From: Rhyacophila brunnea
Taxonomy: Eukaryota; Arthropoda; Insecta; Trichoptera; Rhyacophilidae
DNA: 64,000 bases
Direction: 5' to 3'
Assembly (NCBI GenBank): GCA_022495005.1
Contig: JAGYXB010001062.1
Span: 1,054,001-1,118,000, forward strand
Shown here: positions 1-11,739 of the stretch, piece by piece
Position numbering within the stretch: position 1 is the first letter of the stretch
Layout: the number at the start of each line of letters is the position of its first letter
Notes under the pieces: model-generated
What the model saw: only the letters and a program-made list of their open reading frames with translations
Database searches by the model: none
Told to the model about the DNA's origin: nothing
Position numbers and translations under genes: made by a program

Positions 1-280
1 TAATGACCGAAGTAAATCCTCCGTGATGCTCGTGGCTATTTCTCGTAAGTTGTCGGCTATTGTTGGCCTGCTTCATTCAGTTGTATGATAAAGCCCATTT
101 CTTGCCCTCTTTTTATTTAATACCTCTATGGTAGCCGAGGTACTATAGTATTCTACTATAGTATACAAACCACCGATAATTTACAGTTAACGCCATAAAA
201 AATTACTTACATAAATAGTTAATATCGTACTGTTGTATAATCATTAGTCCAAAAAACGTACAGATTTATGTTATTCGCTT
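1..280. other. AT-rich non-coding, nothing recognised
   Basis: No coding signal or repeat boundary is visible apart from a short local hairpin around TACTATAGTA near position 150. Confidence 0.5.
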
Positions 281-585
281 CCAGGGAACTCTGAAATAAA
301 TGGGAACAGAAATACCTAACGGGTAAGGTGAAGCAGGCAACCGATCTCGAGTAAGGAAGAATACGGGATAAATTTAAACACCTGTCAAGAATACGTCATA
401 CGTCGAATACGGACAACTGCTATCGGTTTATGCATTGACGCTCATTTAATATTAGTATATTATACACACTATTGCATGCGTGGTTCATTTTCGTAGGACA
501 CTCACACATTCAAAACCCTGCGTCAAAATGTACTGTATTAGTATACCTATAACCTATTGGATTTATGTTTATTGTCTGTTCTGTA
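281..585 (-). repeat. Dispersed ~300-bp repeat, copy 1
   Basis: Read on the minus strand this runs from an ACAGAACAG-like start to an end reading TTTCAGAGTTCCCTGG. The same text, diverged, occurs on the plus strand at 10217-10472 and at 44188-44356 joined to 46193-46338. Shared landmarks are the CATTTTCGTAGGACACTCAC block, the GTTTATGCATTGACGCTCAT block and the CCGATCTCGAGTAAGGAAGA block (as written on the plus strand here). It has no coding potential, no clear terminal inverted repeats and no recognised family. It may be a SINE or a non-autonomous DNA element. Confidence 0.7.
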
Positions 586-1009
586 TTCACTACCTTAATT
601 TAAATATAGAATAGCAAACACGATTTTGGAATAGAATCCTAATAGCTATTTAATTTGTATGTAGTTACATATTATCTAATGATTCTAATGTAATTATTAG
701 GTATAGATAATTTATAAGTGTAATGTAGTACCTATCCTTAATTGACTTCATTGTTACCTGCCTGCTTGTTTTTTTTTAATTTACAAACAAATTGTACTTC
801 AAAATGATTACTTCAACCCAGAAAAGAGATATCTGTGTTGTTTTCGGATGGCGTGGGAATGTCCATTGTTTTGTCTGTCATCAATTTTAATGTCTCAATT
901 TCAAACATTTTCTCCTGTACAGTGTAAATACTAACATTGTGTTTATCATAAATTTGTCGTGGTATCTGTACCATCAAAAATTCTGTACTACTTCAGAAAT
1001 TATGATAGA
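586..1009. other. AT-rich non-coding, nothing recognised
   Basis: AT-rich sequence with no ORF or repeat that I can support. Confidence 0.4.
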
Positions 1010-1017
1010 TACATGCA

Positions 1018-1442
1018 CAGTGGCGGGCTTAGGGACGTGGAGGCCGGACGTACTAACTGATTTTGATCACCCTTCACGATAAAAAATAAAATGTAAACCA
1101 CATAAATCTTATCATTTAACTAACAATAATTATTATTGAAGATACCGGTAATGACACATAATAATATACCTACGTGCATTATTTGTTTGTAGGTAGGCAC
1201 TACCTACAATATATATGTATGAATAGATACGTCAGGGGTTTCTTTGGTGATATTTTGTTGTACTCTGAGTATACTGAGTATATATCTAAGTATGATTTGG
1301 GAGATATACCTACGCATATTTATTTTTGTATATTTAGTAATTATTAGATATTCTATGACCGATTTGCACTGTCTCGAGACCCCTATTTAAATCTTCTAAC
1401 GAAACGATTCCATCATCTACGTCTAAGAAAATCGCCTCTAGG
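1018..1442. mobile_element. hAT-like non-autonomous element
   Basis: The left end reads CAGTGGCGGGCTTAGGG, a hAT-type terminus. The right end reads ATCGCCTCTAGG, an imperfect inverted match. The 8-bp word TACATGCA directly flanks both sides (1010-1017 and 1443-1450), an exact duplication of the length hAT transposases make. There is no transposase inside, only AT-rich filler. The right terminus is degenerate, so its last base is uncertain. Confidence 0.5.
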
Positions 1443-1539
1443 TACATGCAGATTTTCTTTTTTTTTTCTTTCGACCATGTCCGATCCTAATATGATCATA
1501 TGGGCATCCACAGAGTGGAGGTTTGTATTAACAGATTTT

Positions 1540-1702
1540 TATTTTTACGAGAAATGGATGTCAGCCACTTGCTCAACCTATTAGGTCCATACTCTGACTC
1601 ATACACAAATTTACAAACAATATGTGTACTTGCCAGACCCAGGATTCGAACCTGGGACCCTCGACACTATAGACCGGCGCTTAAGCCACGCAGCCATCGT
1701 GC
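1540..1702 (-). repeat. tRNA-derived SINE, copy 1
   Basis: On the minus strand, 1702-1631 is tRNA-like. It has an A-box-like TGGCTGCGTGG (1696-1686) and a perfect B box GGTTCGAATCC (1652-1642) inside a paired arm, CCCAGG...CCTGGG. It runs on into a non-tRNA body with CACATATTGTTT and a CTGACATCCAT motif. The copy at 22923 has the same body, which makes this a SINE and not a tRNA gene. There is no cloverleaf with a usable anticodon arm and no acceptor pairing. RNA polymerase III would be the ancestral promoter system. Confidence 0.65.
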
Positions 1703-1948
1703 TTTATAAAATAATAAGTATATCTACAAATTATCGATTCGCTAATTCTGCTTCGCTTTGAAGTGGTATCTTCTTCTAGTCTTTATCCATTGTAACAATT
1801 CTACAATCTAATTTTTTTTAAAGTATAGTATATATTATATTTATATCGTAGGACAATTATTGTATGAAATTGACCGTTCTGTAAATATTAAATGATGTCG
1901 AAATGCTTGTTTTTTGTCACACATGCATGCGACTATTACGACTATTAT

Positions 1949-2339
1949 CATGGCCCCCACAAGGGGGGGGGGGTGACAGGGCTCTGGCCTGGGGGCCTGG
2001 GCTTAGGAGGGGCCCGGCACGATGAGTCGACCAGATGAGAGTTAGAGAAACGCACATGAAAAAGTCGCCTGCGGAGATATTTTACATCTAAGATACTAAT
2101 CTTTTAAAATATGTGGTTATGCGATACAATTTTTGATTATTGTCTGTCAATACTCGACAACTCCATAATTTTATTCAAGTAGGTATTTTCAAAAATACAA
2201 AAATCGCTAAATAGTTTTACTTCGAACACCATTTGGAAAATGTTTGTATAGTGCCACATTGCCTTTAACCTTAGCGACAGGTAGGGGGGCCCGCCAGATA
2301 TTTTAGTCAGGGAGCCCGTTTCAGGACGTGGGGGCCATG
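1949..2339 (-). mobile_element. CATGG-ended MITE, copy 1
   Basis: Both ends carry the inverted CATGG...CCATG termini of the family seen at 44493 and 45219, here in the opposite orientation. Internal landmarks are GACAGGGCTCTGGCCT near the left end and AGCCCGTTTCAGGACGTG near the right. The 8-bp flanks are only partly alike (ACTATTAT and ACTAATGA), so this is an older copy. A poly-G run of twelve follows the left end. There is no coding capacity. Confidence 0.65.
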
Positions 2340-2344
2340 ACTAA

Positions 2345-3485
2345 TGATAAGTTTGTTACAAATGAATCCGCAATGCGACATAACTTTCAGCTAATTTAAA
2401 ATTTAGTACATCAGTTATATTTTCAACTTCACTTTCTTATATTTAAGCTCAATCTATAGCCTTTTATCATGACTACTGACGTGTTTGCGGCGATCTGTGT
2501 AACTACGGATCATTTACACCTTCAGGACTTTTCGAGACAGTAGTTTACTTCAACATCTTTGGATTTCATGGTATTAATAAAACGTTCATTTAAAAATACG
2601 ACCATCCAGAAAGTATGCAAAACTCATCCTATCAAACTGTTATACTGTCGTATAAATAACCTATAAATTATATTACAGAATGCACCAATACTGCTTTCCT
2701 CGCGGTTAGTATATATTCGTAGCACAGGCGAGAAGAAAATTGTGAAAGTGGCACACCAGTCGGTTTTCCTTCTGCCGACACCACATTAACTTTTATGATA
2801 ATTCCCTCTGTGTTTACTGTTTATACGCGCAGAGGCGTGTTTGTTTTTAGATTCCTCCGTATATTTTGGTTCGAGTCCGCTTTCTTTCGCTGGTTTTACA
2901 GCCGGCGCTAATGCCGAGGTGATTATGGGTTATTTGTCTTGCAGGTAGGCCATGCTTCTATCTGTATCCGGAGTTCAGACTTCACTGACAAACCGTTTAA
3001 TATTTTGATTACACGCCCACATTTCTTGCAATAAATACTTAATGCCAATGACAAACAATAGGTGCTGTCATGTGGAAGGAAACGTTTAAAAACATTATTC
3101 ACGGCAATATTTAGTGCTATGTATGCCTTGTTTCATAATAATAACGTTGGTCCAAGTAAATACGAATAATTGCTACTTTTAAAGGTAAATCAATGAAGGC
3201 TAAATAGGTACAGGTAGCGAAGGCACTCCTTACGAGGCAATTATTTAAAGCCTACATTAATAGAAATAAAGTTTATAATACACAGGCTACCAGAGGCATA
3301 ATGTCATCGCTGTCGCAATATAATATTTACCTACTGTCTACAGATGCAATGCGTCGTATATTTGCCACAAACCCTCATGCGTTCAAAGGCTTTAATAATC
3401 CGTACGTAAACTTATCATCTTTTTTATTGAATATCGTGACATCTACCGGCAAATTATCGTAACAGGTCAGCAAATTGCATTAAGG
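2345..3485. other. Non-coding interval
   Basis: No gene is recognised. A slightly GC-richer patch at about 2750-2960 holds a lone B-box-like GGTTCGAGTCC near 2870, but no A box or tRNA fold surrounds it. Confidence 0.4.
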
Positions 3486-3489
3486 CGAA

Positions 3490-3690
3490 GTTTTTACCAA
3501 CCAGAGGCACCTAGCGGAAAAATACGAAGCTTGGAATTTGAGACATTTTTTTTATAATTTACAATTTCAACTGTATTGGTGATTAATAAATATGTATCTG
3601 AAAACATTAAAAAGAAAACTATTTTTTATTTAAACTCAAAGATAAACTTATTATTAAAAAAAAATATTATACAATGTGAAAAGGTTAAAG
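3490..3690 (+). repeat. Dispersed AT-rich repeat, copy 1
   Basis: The block with AGAGGCACCTAGCG, AAAAATACGAAGCTTG and ATCTGAAAACATTAAAA recurs inverted at 22065-22240 (AATACGAAGCTTGCAATT and ATCTGAAAACATTAAAA on the minus strand). Both copies run into a GATAAACTTA stretch. It is non-coding and the family is unknown. Confidence 0.55.
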
Positions 3691-3699
3691 GCTCCCAAC

Positions 3700-6150
3700 T
3701 TATTATTACATATTATTGTATGGTTATATTTATTATTAAAATTTAGTTGATAAAGTTTTCTATATTGTAATGAAGAGATTTTTGACGAATTCATAGTTTT
3801 AATATAGTTGAAACATCTATTTTATTTAAAAAAATATATAAATGGGTATAACTTGAAATCTTTTTTATTTATTTTATAGTATCGATATTAACAAGATGAT
3901 TATTGATACACTCTACGCGTATAAAAATAACTTTCAACTCACCCTTTGTAACTCAGTGATTTTAACTTTTATGATTTTTCTTAGAATGTATTATGGAAAA
4001 CTCTCGAAATATTGTGCAATATATTCAGTCGTTTTACTATGTTTGTTTATGTCTTTTAAATTTTTATCGCTTCTCTGCGTCAAGTCTTGGAGAATGTTTG
4101 AACTATGTATCATAAAAACGGTGGCTATAATACTCGACCGTGCAAGTAAGCTTTTATATTATAATGGGTTCATCGTGATCGAAATGACCCGTAAGATAAA
4201 ACTGTAACACGAAAACGTTTTAACTCGATATTTTAACTATCTGAGATTATGCTGTTATACTTTTTCGTTTGATACGTAAGTATGTCGTATGATAAACCAT
4301 GCATCGTCCACATTAATGATAAGGCCATAAGTATCTAGCTAGACGATGAGATCCTACGTAAAGCAATACGTTCTCGTAAACCATTATTAATAATTGTAAG
4401 CGCGGTAACTTCTTAAATGGTTTTAACTGCATGTCAAGTATGGGTCCGCGATGGGAGAGATAAGGCGCGGTAAGGTAGTAAGTAGGTAGGGTCATTCTGA
4501 ACTCCACAGTGAGTCGCATCTGTTCGTCGTTCGATACGTAGTATTTATAGACGTCCGGTAGTTGATGATTTAGTTTTGTACTTTTATTGGTTCATTCGTT
4601 TGGCAGTAGTTTGTCAATGACACAAGAATTAAACAGAAAAATTGACGCGAATGACGATATCACAGAGCAATCGCAACAGTCAAGCAAAAATATCTGTGAT
4701 TTTGTGCCTGCATTTTTTATTGTGCCTATTGCTTAGGGTGTATACTCTATCTTACTGTTTTCACTTCTGAGACCGAGAGATTTGATAATCGTTAGCCCCA
4801 GAATCTAGCGCCATTTATATTATATATATTTATTATATTTTATATTTACATATTACTTAAACATTTTACACCACCATGCTCCAGCTTTGGAGCTCAAGCG
4901 CAGGGTCGCGCAATTTCCTTGGGCCCTTCTCCACGCCCACGCCTCCTGTCAATCAACAAGACCCACATAGCGTACATGGCTGCAAGCTGATGAAGCGTCG
5001 GTCATGGTGACCGAACCGTGCATCCCTACCACAATCAATATGAATCCGACTACATTATCCCAACTTCGTACATCGCCTCTTCGTTATCATGACCGTCACC
5101 AGGGACTGGCGCGTCAGTTTATTCAATACTGAATATTTTTTTAATGTTAGATTCTTATTATTGAAAATACATATTATAGTTGCACTAATTATATTTTTTT
5201 CTAAGAAAAGGTTTTGTAAAATGATGGTTTCTCAATTCATTTACATTGTATTATGGTTTCAGGTGGACTGATGTTATTCTAAGTACCTTAGTGTATTTCA
5301 TCGAATGAATTCTCTGTAGGAATTCACGTCAAAAAATGAGTAATTTACAAGCTTATCCACAACAAATGCTACTATTTTTTCTACATTCGTATAATGCTGA
5401 ATATCAATCATCTCGTACGCAAGAAACTAAGGCTAGTTTACACGCGATAATATACTACTCAACAGAACGCACCCAAAAAGCGCATTTATCCTGACCTAAT
5501 TAAGTTAATAACACACATTATAAACGATAAATATTTTGTATGATTGCTACATCCCGTTTAATATATAAACAACAACAACAGTTTATGTATGAGTAGTAGC
5601 AGTTTTACTAAATTATTGTTCAACTTCCGTAATGTTACGACTGGGGATGAGTATACTAATCAAACTTGCAACGGAGAACGGTTTATATTTGAAAAAATAC
5701 AGAACAGCGTAATGTTATTAATATTCAAACACATTTATACCTGACAAGCAATAACGTCTGATCGTTCCTTTCGACAGGCTGACTCCGAATGATTCCACCG
5801 GTTAAGGTATCATGGCCTGCTACTTGCGACTTGCCTTCTGGGAATTTAATCAGTTCGGTCCTTATAAAATTGTAGCTAATTAACTTTATACACACAGATA
5901 CATAATATAATATATATTATTACACTAAATTGCAGCCAGTCTAGGTTATAAGACCGTCAGTAGCCGGTCCCGGCCTAATCCCCGAAAGGTGGTACTTCTT
6001 TAATAATACTTATTACTGTAATTCGTGGTTCTTTTCGTAATATCTTTTTTATATATTTCTAACGTGTCGTGTAACAATATTTATATGTGGTGAATATCAA
6101 CTGCTACCACGTACATTCGCCGAATTTAAAGAGATTTAAGACATATGGTC
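3700..6150. other. Non-coding interval with a GC-richer block at 4870-5110
   Basis: Mostly AT-rich. The exception is 4870-5110, which is distinctly GC-richer (GCGCAGGGTCGCGCAATT, CCACGCCCACGCCTCC). No product could be recognised in any frame, so this is either a decayed element or a conserved non-coding patch. Near 5965 a motif GGCCTAATCCCCG is shared with 41091, which suggests a further degraded repeat. Confidence 0.35.
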
Positions 6151-6160
6151 ATTTAATAAC

Positions 6161-6335
6161 GTCCCTTGGGTACCACTGTCAGATTGCATTAGTTTGTCCT
6201 GGGGTTGCTCACTCGCCGAGCGCGACATTTCTACCATATTGTCATTGCATCAGCTTGGCGACCTCCATCACATCGAATACTCTTGTCAGTTTCCTTGTGT
6301 ATTGGTTTCTTGTGTGGTCTTTCTGCGTTAACCTC
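6161..6335 (-). pseudogene. RTE-type LINE reverse-transcriptase C-terminal relic
   Basis: The minus strand matches the tail of the RTE ORF, best seen at 27094: an arginine-rich stretch, a V-x-D-V-M/I-E-V-A-K motif, and a W-x-P-x-G-T block (WYPRGT in the 27094 copy; here its minus strand gives GTACCCAAGGGAC). Only about 170 bp survive, with frame breaks. It is a dead fragment of a retrotransposon and gives no function to the locus. Confidence 0.55.
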
Positions 6336-6339
6336 AATT

Positions 6340-7620
6340 AAATTAATTAAAAGTTCAATTTAATATTGTCTAATCTAATATATTTTGCTCTACTATATTT
6401 AATGGGAAATTTTGTTTTTTTTTTATTCGTGGTTTCTATAGATTTCAATAGGTTTACGAAAAACTGTCTGAAACTCAAGTATTTTATGTTTCATTGGTTC
6501 GTGAAAATATGCTATTTTATTATTATTAGAAAAACAAAAACTAATCCTGTAATCCCTGGATTTCAGCATTTTCAAATCCGGATATTTTCGGATGAAGAAA
6601 TCAAATGGGATCCTTACTTCCTTGCTTTTCCTTGCTAACTCTAGTATCAACGACACTGGAAATAATCACGTTAATTTCATTACATACACAGTCTTCCATG
6701 TTGTAAACGAAATCTGTGCTGTTAACCTAGATTCCCATCAATGTCCCAAAAGACAGCACGCGACTGTCAAATTAATGATTAAGGTACATAGCTGTTGCCT
6801 AGATTTTCATCATTAGGTAGATACTTAACTATTATTAAGTAAGTACATCATAATATGTAGTGCATTATTATGTGGTCGTAAGGCTGTGCAATTTGCAGTA
6901 AACTAAACGTATTTTAGATTGAAAGGGGCACGTTGTAGATTATCATAATATATATTAAATTCGTAAGGGGTATTTTCCGATGTATGTTTATATGACGTAG
7001 CAATTGGTACAATAACAACCCATTTTATACAAGATTTTAAAAATGACCAAACAAGATCGCAAATATTTACTATCTACACATTTTATAGAAGTTTAAAAAA
7101 AGGAAATACCTATTCTATCTTCTGCCACATTCTGTGACAATAATTTATTCACTAATGTCAAAAAGTGTCATTTTTAAAACGTATTTTTGTTTATTGATTG
7201 CTACGAATTTTATAACCTATCGGATCAACTTGGTGCTTTGAAATTTTTGAAAATGTATTTTTTCTGTCTATTTATAATAAATTTTCATTCAGTTTCTTTT
7301 AGCTTCAGTTACTTTTGCTAATCTGATCTGCAAGCTGCTCCAAAGAAATTCAAATGCAGTACAGCAGCATACTATGCAATTATATCCAAGTGACTGGACT
7401 TTCCTGCATGCATGTGATGGTACTATTGGTTCAGCAGACTAATTTAAGCGCCCTCAGATTTTTTAAATGTATTTTCTCTATTGACTTACAAGTATGACAC
7501 TTTATTATTATTTTTTGGCCAGTATAGATCTAAGAATTCCATCAACGCTAAATGTTATTCACTTATTCATAAATTAAATTTTAATTATTCTATTATTTTA
7601 CTTTTATGTTATATCAAAAG
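6340..7620. other. AT-rich non-coding, nothing recognised
   Basis: Short hydrophobic open frames occur here, as expected by chance in AT-rich DNA. None resembles a known protein. Confidence 0.4.
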
Positions 7621-7624
7621 TATA

Positions 7625-7772
7625 GTACGAAAACATTTTCTTGGCTACGCTTCCAGGCGCTGTTGTTTACTAAATGGGAGGAGCTTGTTAGTTTATAATG
7701 GACATGCGGCTAAAATGGGTGGAGCATGTTAGTTCACAGTTTTAACACGTAGCCAAGAAGAAGTTTTCGTAC
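7625..7772. mobile_element. Short inverted-repeat element (MITE candidate)
   Basis: The ends are inverted copies: GTACGAAAAC followed by TTCTTGGCTACG on the left, and CGTAGCCAAGAA followed by GTTTTCGTAC on the right. The element is 148 bp and carries an internal imperfect direct repeat (GGGAGGAGCTTGTTAGTT and GGGTGGAGCATGTTAGTT). The target duplication is unclear, perhaps TA. There is no coding capacity. Confidence 0.6.
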
Positions 7773-7779
7773 AGTAAAA

Positions 7780-10210
7780 TTGAAATTTCCACTTAAACTA
7801 TTTTTATTTTTCATTAGCAAATAGTATATCTCACACCATACCGCATCTGTTCCTCCCGTAGGGAATTGTTCAGGGCAGAGCTAGTCTGTTATTAATTAAT
7901 GTACAGTTTCCTATAGATTATAAATACTTATAAACATAATATGTTAATTATTTATTGGCTGTTTACATATCGAACTATAATTGAAGTCAAAAGAGTCAGG
8001 AAGAAAGTCAATTTGCCGGTTTAGCTACGCCACATATTGCATCGTTTTATTCGAGACAAACCGCAATGCATTTTAATTCCTGTGCATAATTATGCTATCC
8101 CGTGTGATTTTGAATGAGAAAATTGAATGACAATCTAAAAATACATTCCTTATATTATAATCTACAATCTTGGCTTATCGTGTGATTTTGTTTGAAATCA
8201 TGGCAGATGACCAGTGTGACGTCTTGAATTCAAGATGGCAGCCGTTCCAGACATCTATCTAATATCTATATAAATATAAGTAAAATCAAGCGTATTTTCT
8301 TTCACAAATGCTTCATGCACAGAACAGATAATAAATAGATATTTCTGAGTTCCCTGGCTTCATGTCATTTTTTACCGAATCTTTTTTGTTCACTATAAAA
8401 AAATCAAATAAAAAATGTTACTTATTAAAAAAACATTCCAAGATTTCATTAACAGGCCATTTTGAACACGTACAACAGATTTTAAAAAGTTCTTGGTTAA
8501 AAATAAAGAATTTTAGGTATATTTGGGAGCTTAACCTGAATAACCTGTACCTATACATTGTAGGAAAAATGTAAATGATATTATGATTATGACCCTATTT
8601 TTAACTTATAAATCAACGTACATAGATGATCACATACAATATTTTTCGCTATAATACAAAGAATGTATTTCAGTAAGCCATTCAATTTCTTCAAAATCCC
8701 ACGGATTATTATTTAAAAATATGGTGTTGTTATTAAAAAGCCAAATTTTGATTTACTACTATTAGTTTTAATACGTCAATGTTTGCTACGGTTTCTGCTT
8801 CACTCAAAGCTCGCGTGGTCAATTCATTATAGAGATAAGTACTAGCTAATATCCGATAATACTTTGATAATTTTTGCAGTTGTGTATGCGTTCATCGTTT
8901 TATAACATTTTTTTTTATTATTCGCATAGCTTCCGTATCCTGCCATCTCCAGTGTTTGATTGAATCATATTATATTTCACGTTGTTTCGTGTCATCGTTT
9001 TACATATGACACGATTGTGGTGGTCGTTATGTATAATTAATATCGCCAACTACTACCAAAGTAACCTACTAATATGCAATTAGCGCTAGGTATGCTATGT
9101 TGAAATCATTATATTTGCAGAATTCGACCAGCTTAATTGGTTAAAATGTGGATACATATTTGTATGGAAAAGTTTAGTAGTTCTTTATACTTAATTTATT
9201 TTTCTATTTTTTTTTTTACAAATTTACTTGATCTGCCAACACTGGCATGTTTCATCAGCGTTCGAATAAGTTACACGACAATATTCCATTATTCTATTGG
9301 AAATAATAATATGTCTTATTAATATATTAATAAAAATTATTGCAACATGTAGTTTTAAAGTATTTAATCTATTTTCCGATACGTTGAAAGAAAAAATATC
9401 AGACCACTATTCTGACCAGATCTGTGTAAACATTTGATTACGAACAACTATTTTCGTCGATGAATTATTTCAATAGTAAATTGAAACATCATCTCGGTAA
9501 GGATGTGATTGAAACATATTTATGTTTCTTTTATTTTCATGACTATTGTGTCGAAATATGTGTATTATTTTTATTTATCTGACATACAATTTTTTTTACA
9601 TATTATAATTTAACACACTTATAGAAAAAGGTTCAAAAGGTTCGTGTCTGTGAACTAGCTAAAGGAACTGTAATGCATGGTCTCCAATTTTCACTATAAT
9701 CTCTGCAGGTATATATAGCTACCGATATTTTATTGATTGTCCTCTTGAGTCGTTTTCTTAGTCAATATCATCATTATATTGCTTTCAATAGTATATCTTT
9801 GAATACCTCGTAAATACGACATTTGTATTTTTCAATGACACGTTATGCGAAAAGAAACCAACCCACTTTAGTTGTCACTCGTAAATATAAGTTAAATCCT
9901 GAATAAAATTCTACGAATAATTACTAAGAATAATTTTGAAAAAAAAAACGACGCAATTAATATCAATGTCTTGGAATGATCTATTACCTTCGATATTAGT
10001 GAGTTATTTTCAAAATAAATTAAATAATATTGTACATTACATATAAAAAGAAACATTATTACATCGAAAATTCACAAGAATATTAAATTAAAAAAGTCTT
10101 TCTGAGTGGCAGGAGAGGAACTTATTCAAAGAAACGCTGAACCAGGAAACTCTGGTGCTATAAATGGAAGTTATGTGGGGTACATAATATATAGTGCTTG
10201 TGTAAACGGT
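7780..10210. other. AT-rich non-coding interval
   Basis: Apart from the small repeat remnant at 8317-8357, nothing is recognised. A small hairpin lies at about 8988-9017 (CGTGTCATCG and its near inverted copy ATGACACG). Confidence 0.4.
8317..8357 (+). repeat. Internally deleted copy of the ~300-bp dispersed repeat
   Basis: The start block ATGCACAGAACAGATAATAA, followed by ATAG, joins directly to the end block ATTTCTGAGTTCCCTGG. These are the two termini of the repeat otherwise seen at 281, 10217 and 44188. About 250 bp of interior is missing. Retaining exactly the two ends supports their being true element boundaries. Confidence 0.5.
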
Positions 10211-10216
10211 TGTGTT

Positions 10217-10472
10217 CACAGAACAGATAATAAATAGAATACCAATATGCTATATTCAATACGCCGCATGGTGAATCAGGCTTTTGAATGTGTGAGTGTC
10301 TTACGAAAATGAAGCACGCATTATGCACGTGCAATAGTGTGTGTAATACACCAACATTAAATGAGCGTAAATGCATAAACCGAGAGCAGTTTTCAGTATT
10401 CGACGTTAAACGTATTCTAGACACGTGTGTAAGTTTAACCCGGATTCATCCTTACTCGAGTCGGTTACCTGG
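10217..10472 (+). repeat. Dispersed ~300-bp repeat, copy 2 (empty hAT site)
   Basis: Starts CACAGAACAGATAATAAATA and shows the same order of blocks as 281-585 and 44188/46193. At about 10379 it reads ACCGAGAGCAGTTTTCAG without interruption, where the 44188 copy carries the 1.84-kb hAT element. It is therefore an empty-site reference inside the same window. The 3' end diverges after GGTTACCTG. Confidence 0.7.
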
Positions 10473-10989
10473 TTGTGTTTCATGGTACGAACAGACCCCC
10501 GCCCCCACCCTCGTGAATGTGAGAAATATTTTGTAAATATGTCATATACAACTTGGTATGTTTATGCTGTCCACACCATGCCGCTTTACTAATTAATTAA
10601 CTCATCAGGAACGATGACAGATAAAAACGAATCATTACTTTCAGGCCCACCGGTTGAAGTCATATAAGTTACGATAAGTAGATATATTCAAACCTCAATT
10701 CTACCTACATCATTATAGGCTCAGAAGTAAAGCCCCTATGTGACGTTTTTTCAAAGGAAAAACTACAAATAATGCGGCTATAAAAACCGTTATTATTTCC
10801 AAACGAATACGATAAAATATTCATCAAAATCACCACCGCTTCTCGCTACAAAGAATTTTCCAAGAGCGATTTCATAGACCCTGACTAAATTCAAAACAGT
10901 AATTAATACCCAACGAATTGTCTTCAATGAGCCTTGATATTAAACCACAAAAAGGGTGAATAGTAGTAATTTTTGTGTTAGTGTCTTCC

Positions 10990-11240
10990 TGCGTAACACC
11001 GTGCAATTTTAGTGCGGCGTCTCGTGCAATAAAAGTGATTGCGCTCTAGTGCCTTCTCGACGCGCATTATTTAATAACGACTCTCTCGTAAAGTCGTAAA
11101 TAAATGAATGGTCAGGCGTAATCTGTTTGGAATCAATCATCTCATTCATTTCGAGAGGAGGGACCGATGCAATGGTGGTGCTATGCAACATGTCGTGGGA
11201 AAGGTGCATGATCGATACGTCCATCATAAATGTAGCACGT
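10990..11240. other. CpG-richer island
   Basis: Unlike its surroundings, this block is rich in CG dinucleotides (GTGCGGCGTCTCGTGC, CTTCTCGACGCGCATT) and has no recognisable protein in any frame. It lies just upstream of the tRNA-like foldback. A conserved regulatory element is possible but rests only on composition. Confidence 0.25.
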
Positions 11241-11321
11241 TACTCGGCTCATATCATGCCCATGCCTACACATATTTACATTTAACATTTAAGTATACTT
11301 ATGTTATATTATAACTTATAA

Positions 11322-11737
11322 TATTGAACATAGATAATTTTGAAAACACTTCTGAGAAAATATATTAAAACCGATAGAAGAAATTTTGAAAAAAGTAAGA
11401 CACCCCACAGGAATCTAACCTGCATCTCTCGGGTATCGCGCCCATGCACATAGACCACTATGCCAAAGGCGTCATATTTAATTGCGACAAATTTTAACTA
11501 ATCGCCAATAGTAGCTCAATTAAGAAAACGCTTCAGACAGTATTAAAAGCCATTAGTTAAAATCTGTCGCAATTAAGTATGACGCCTTTAGCATAGTAGT
11601 ATATGTACACGGGCGCGATACCCGAGAGATGCAGGCTCGATTCCTGCGGGATGTCTTATTTTTTTCAAAAAAAAATTCTATTGTTTATATGTTATATATT
11701 TTCTCAGAAGTGTTTTCACAATTATGTATGTTCAATA
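11322..11737. mobile_element. Foldback element of two head-to-head tRNA-like units
   Basis: The arms are inverted copies over nearly their whole length. They begin with a TATTGAACAT-like terminus, then ACACTTCTGAGAAAATATA, then a tRNA-like segment, and meet near TTAATTGCGACAAATTTTAA and its inverse. The left unit, on minus (about 11475-11402), has A box TGGCATAGTGG and near-B box GGTTAGATTCC. The right unit, on plus (about 11579-11655), has TAGCATAGTAG and GGCTCGATTCC. About 30-40 bp of unpaired loop lie between. A truncated relative is at 37763-37860. It is either a SINE inserted head-to-head with itself or a MITE that captured a tRNA-like sequence. Confidence 0.75.
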
Positions 11738-11739
11738 AT

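Noticed and set aside
1631..1702. Functional tRNA gene on the minus strand
   Set aside because: A and B boxes are recognisable, but the acceptor stem does not pair and the sequence continues into a body shared with other copies, as in a SINE.
2866..2882. B box of a tRNA gene
   Set aside because: GGTTCGAGTCC is present but there is no A box, acceptor pairing or cloverleaf around it.
3896..4207. 103-codon hydrophobic ATG frame as a membrane protein or receptor exon
   Set aside because: The composition is what AT-rich DNA gives by chance. There is no family motif, and an AG acceptor upstream is not informative on its own.
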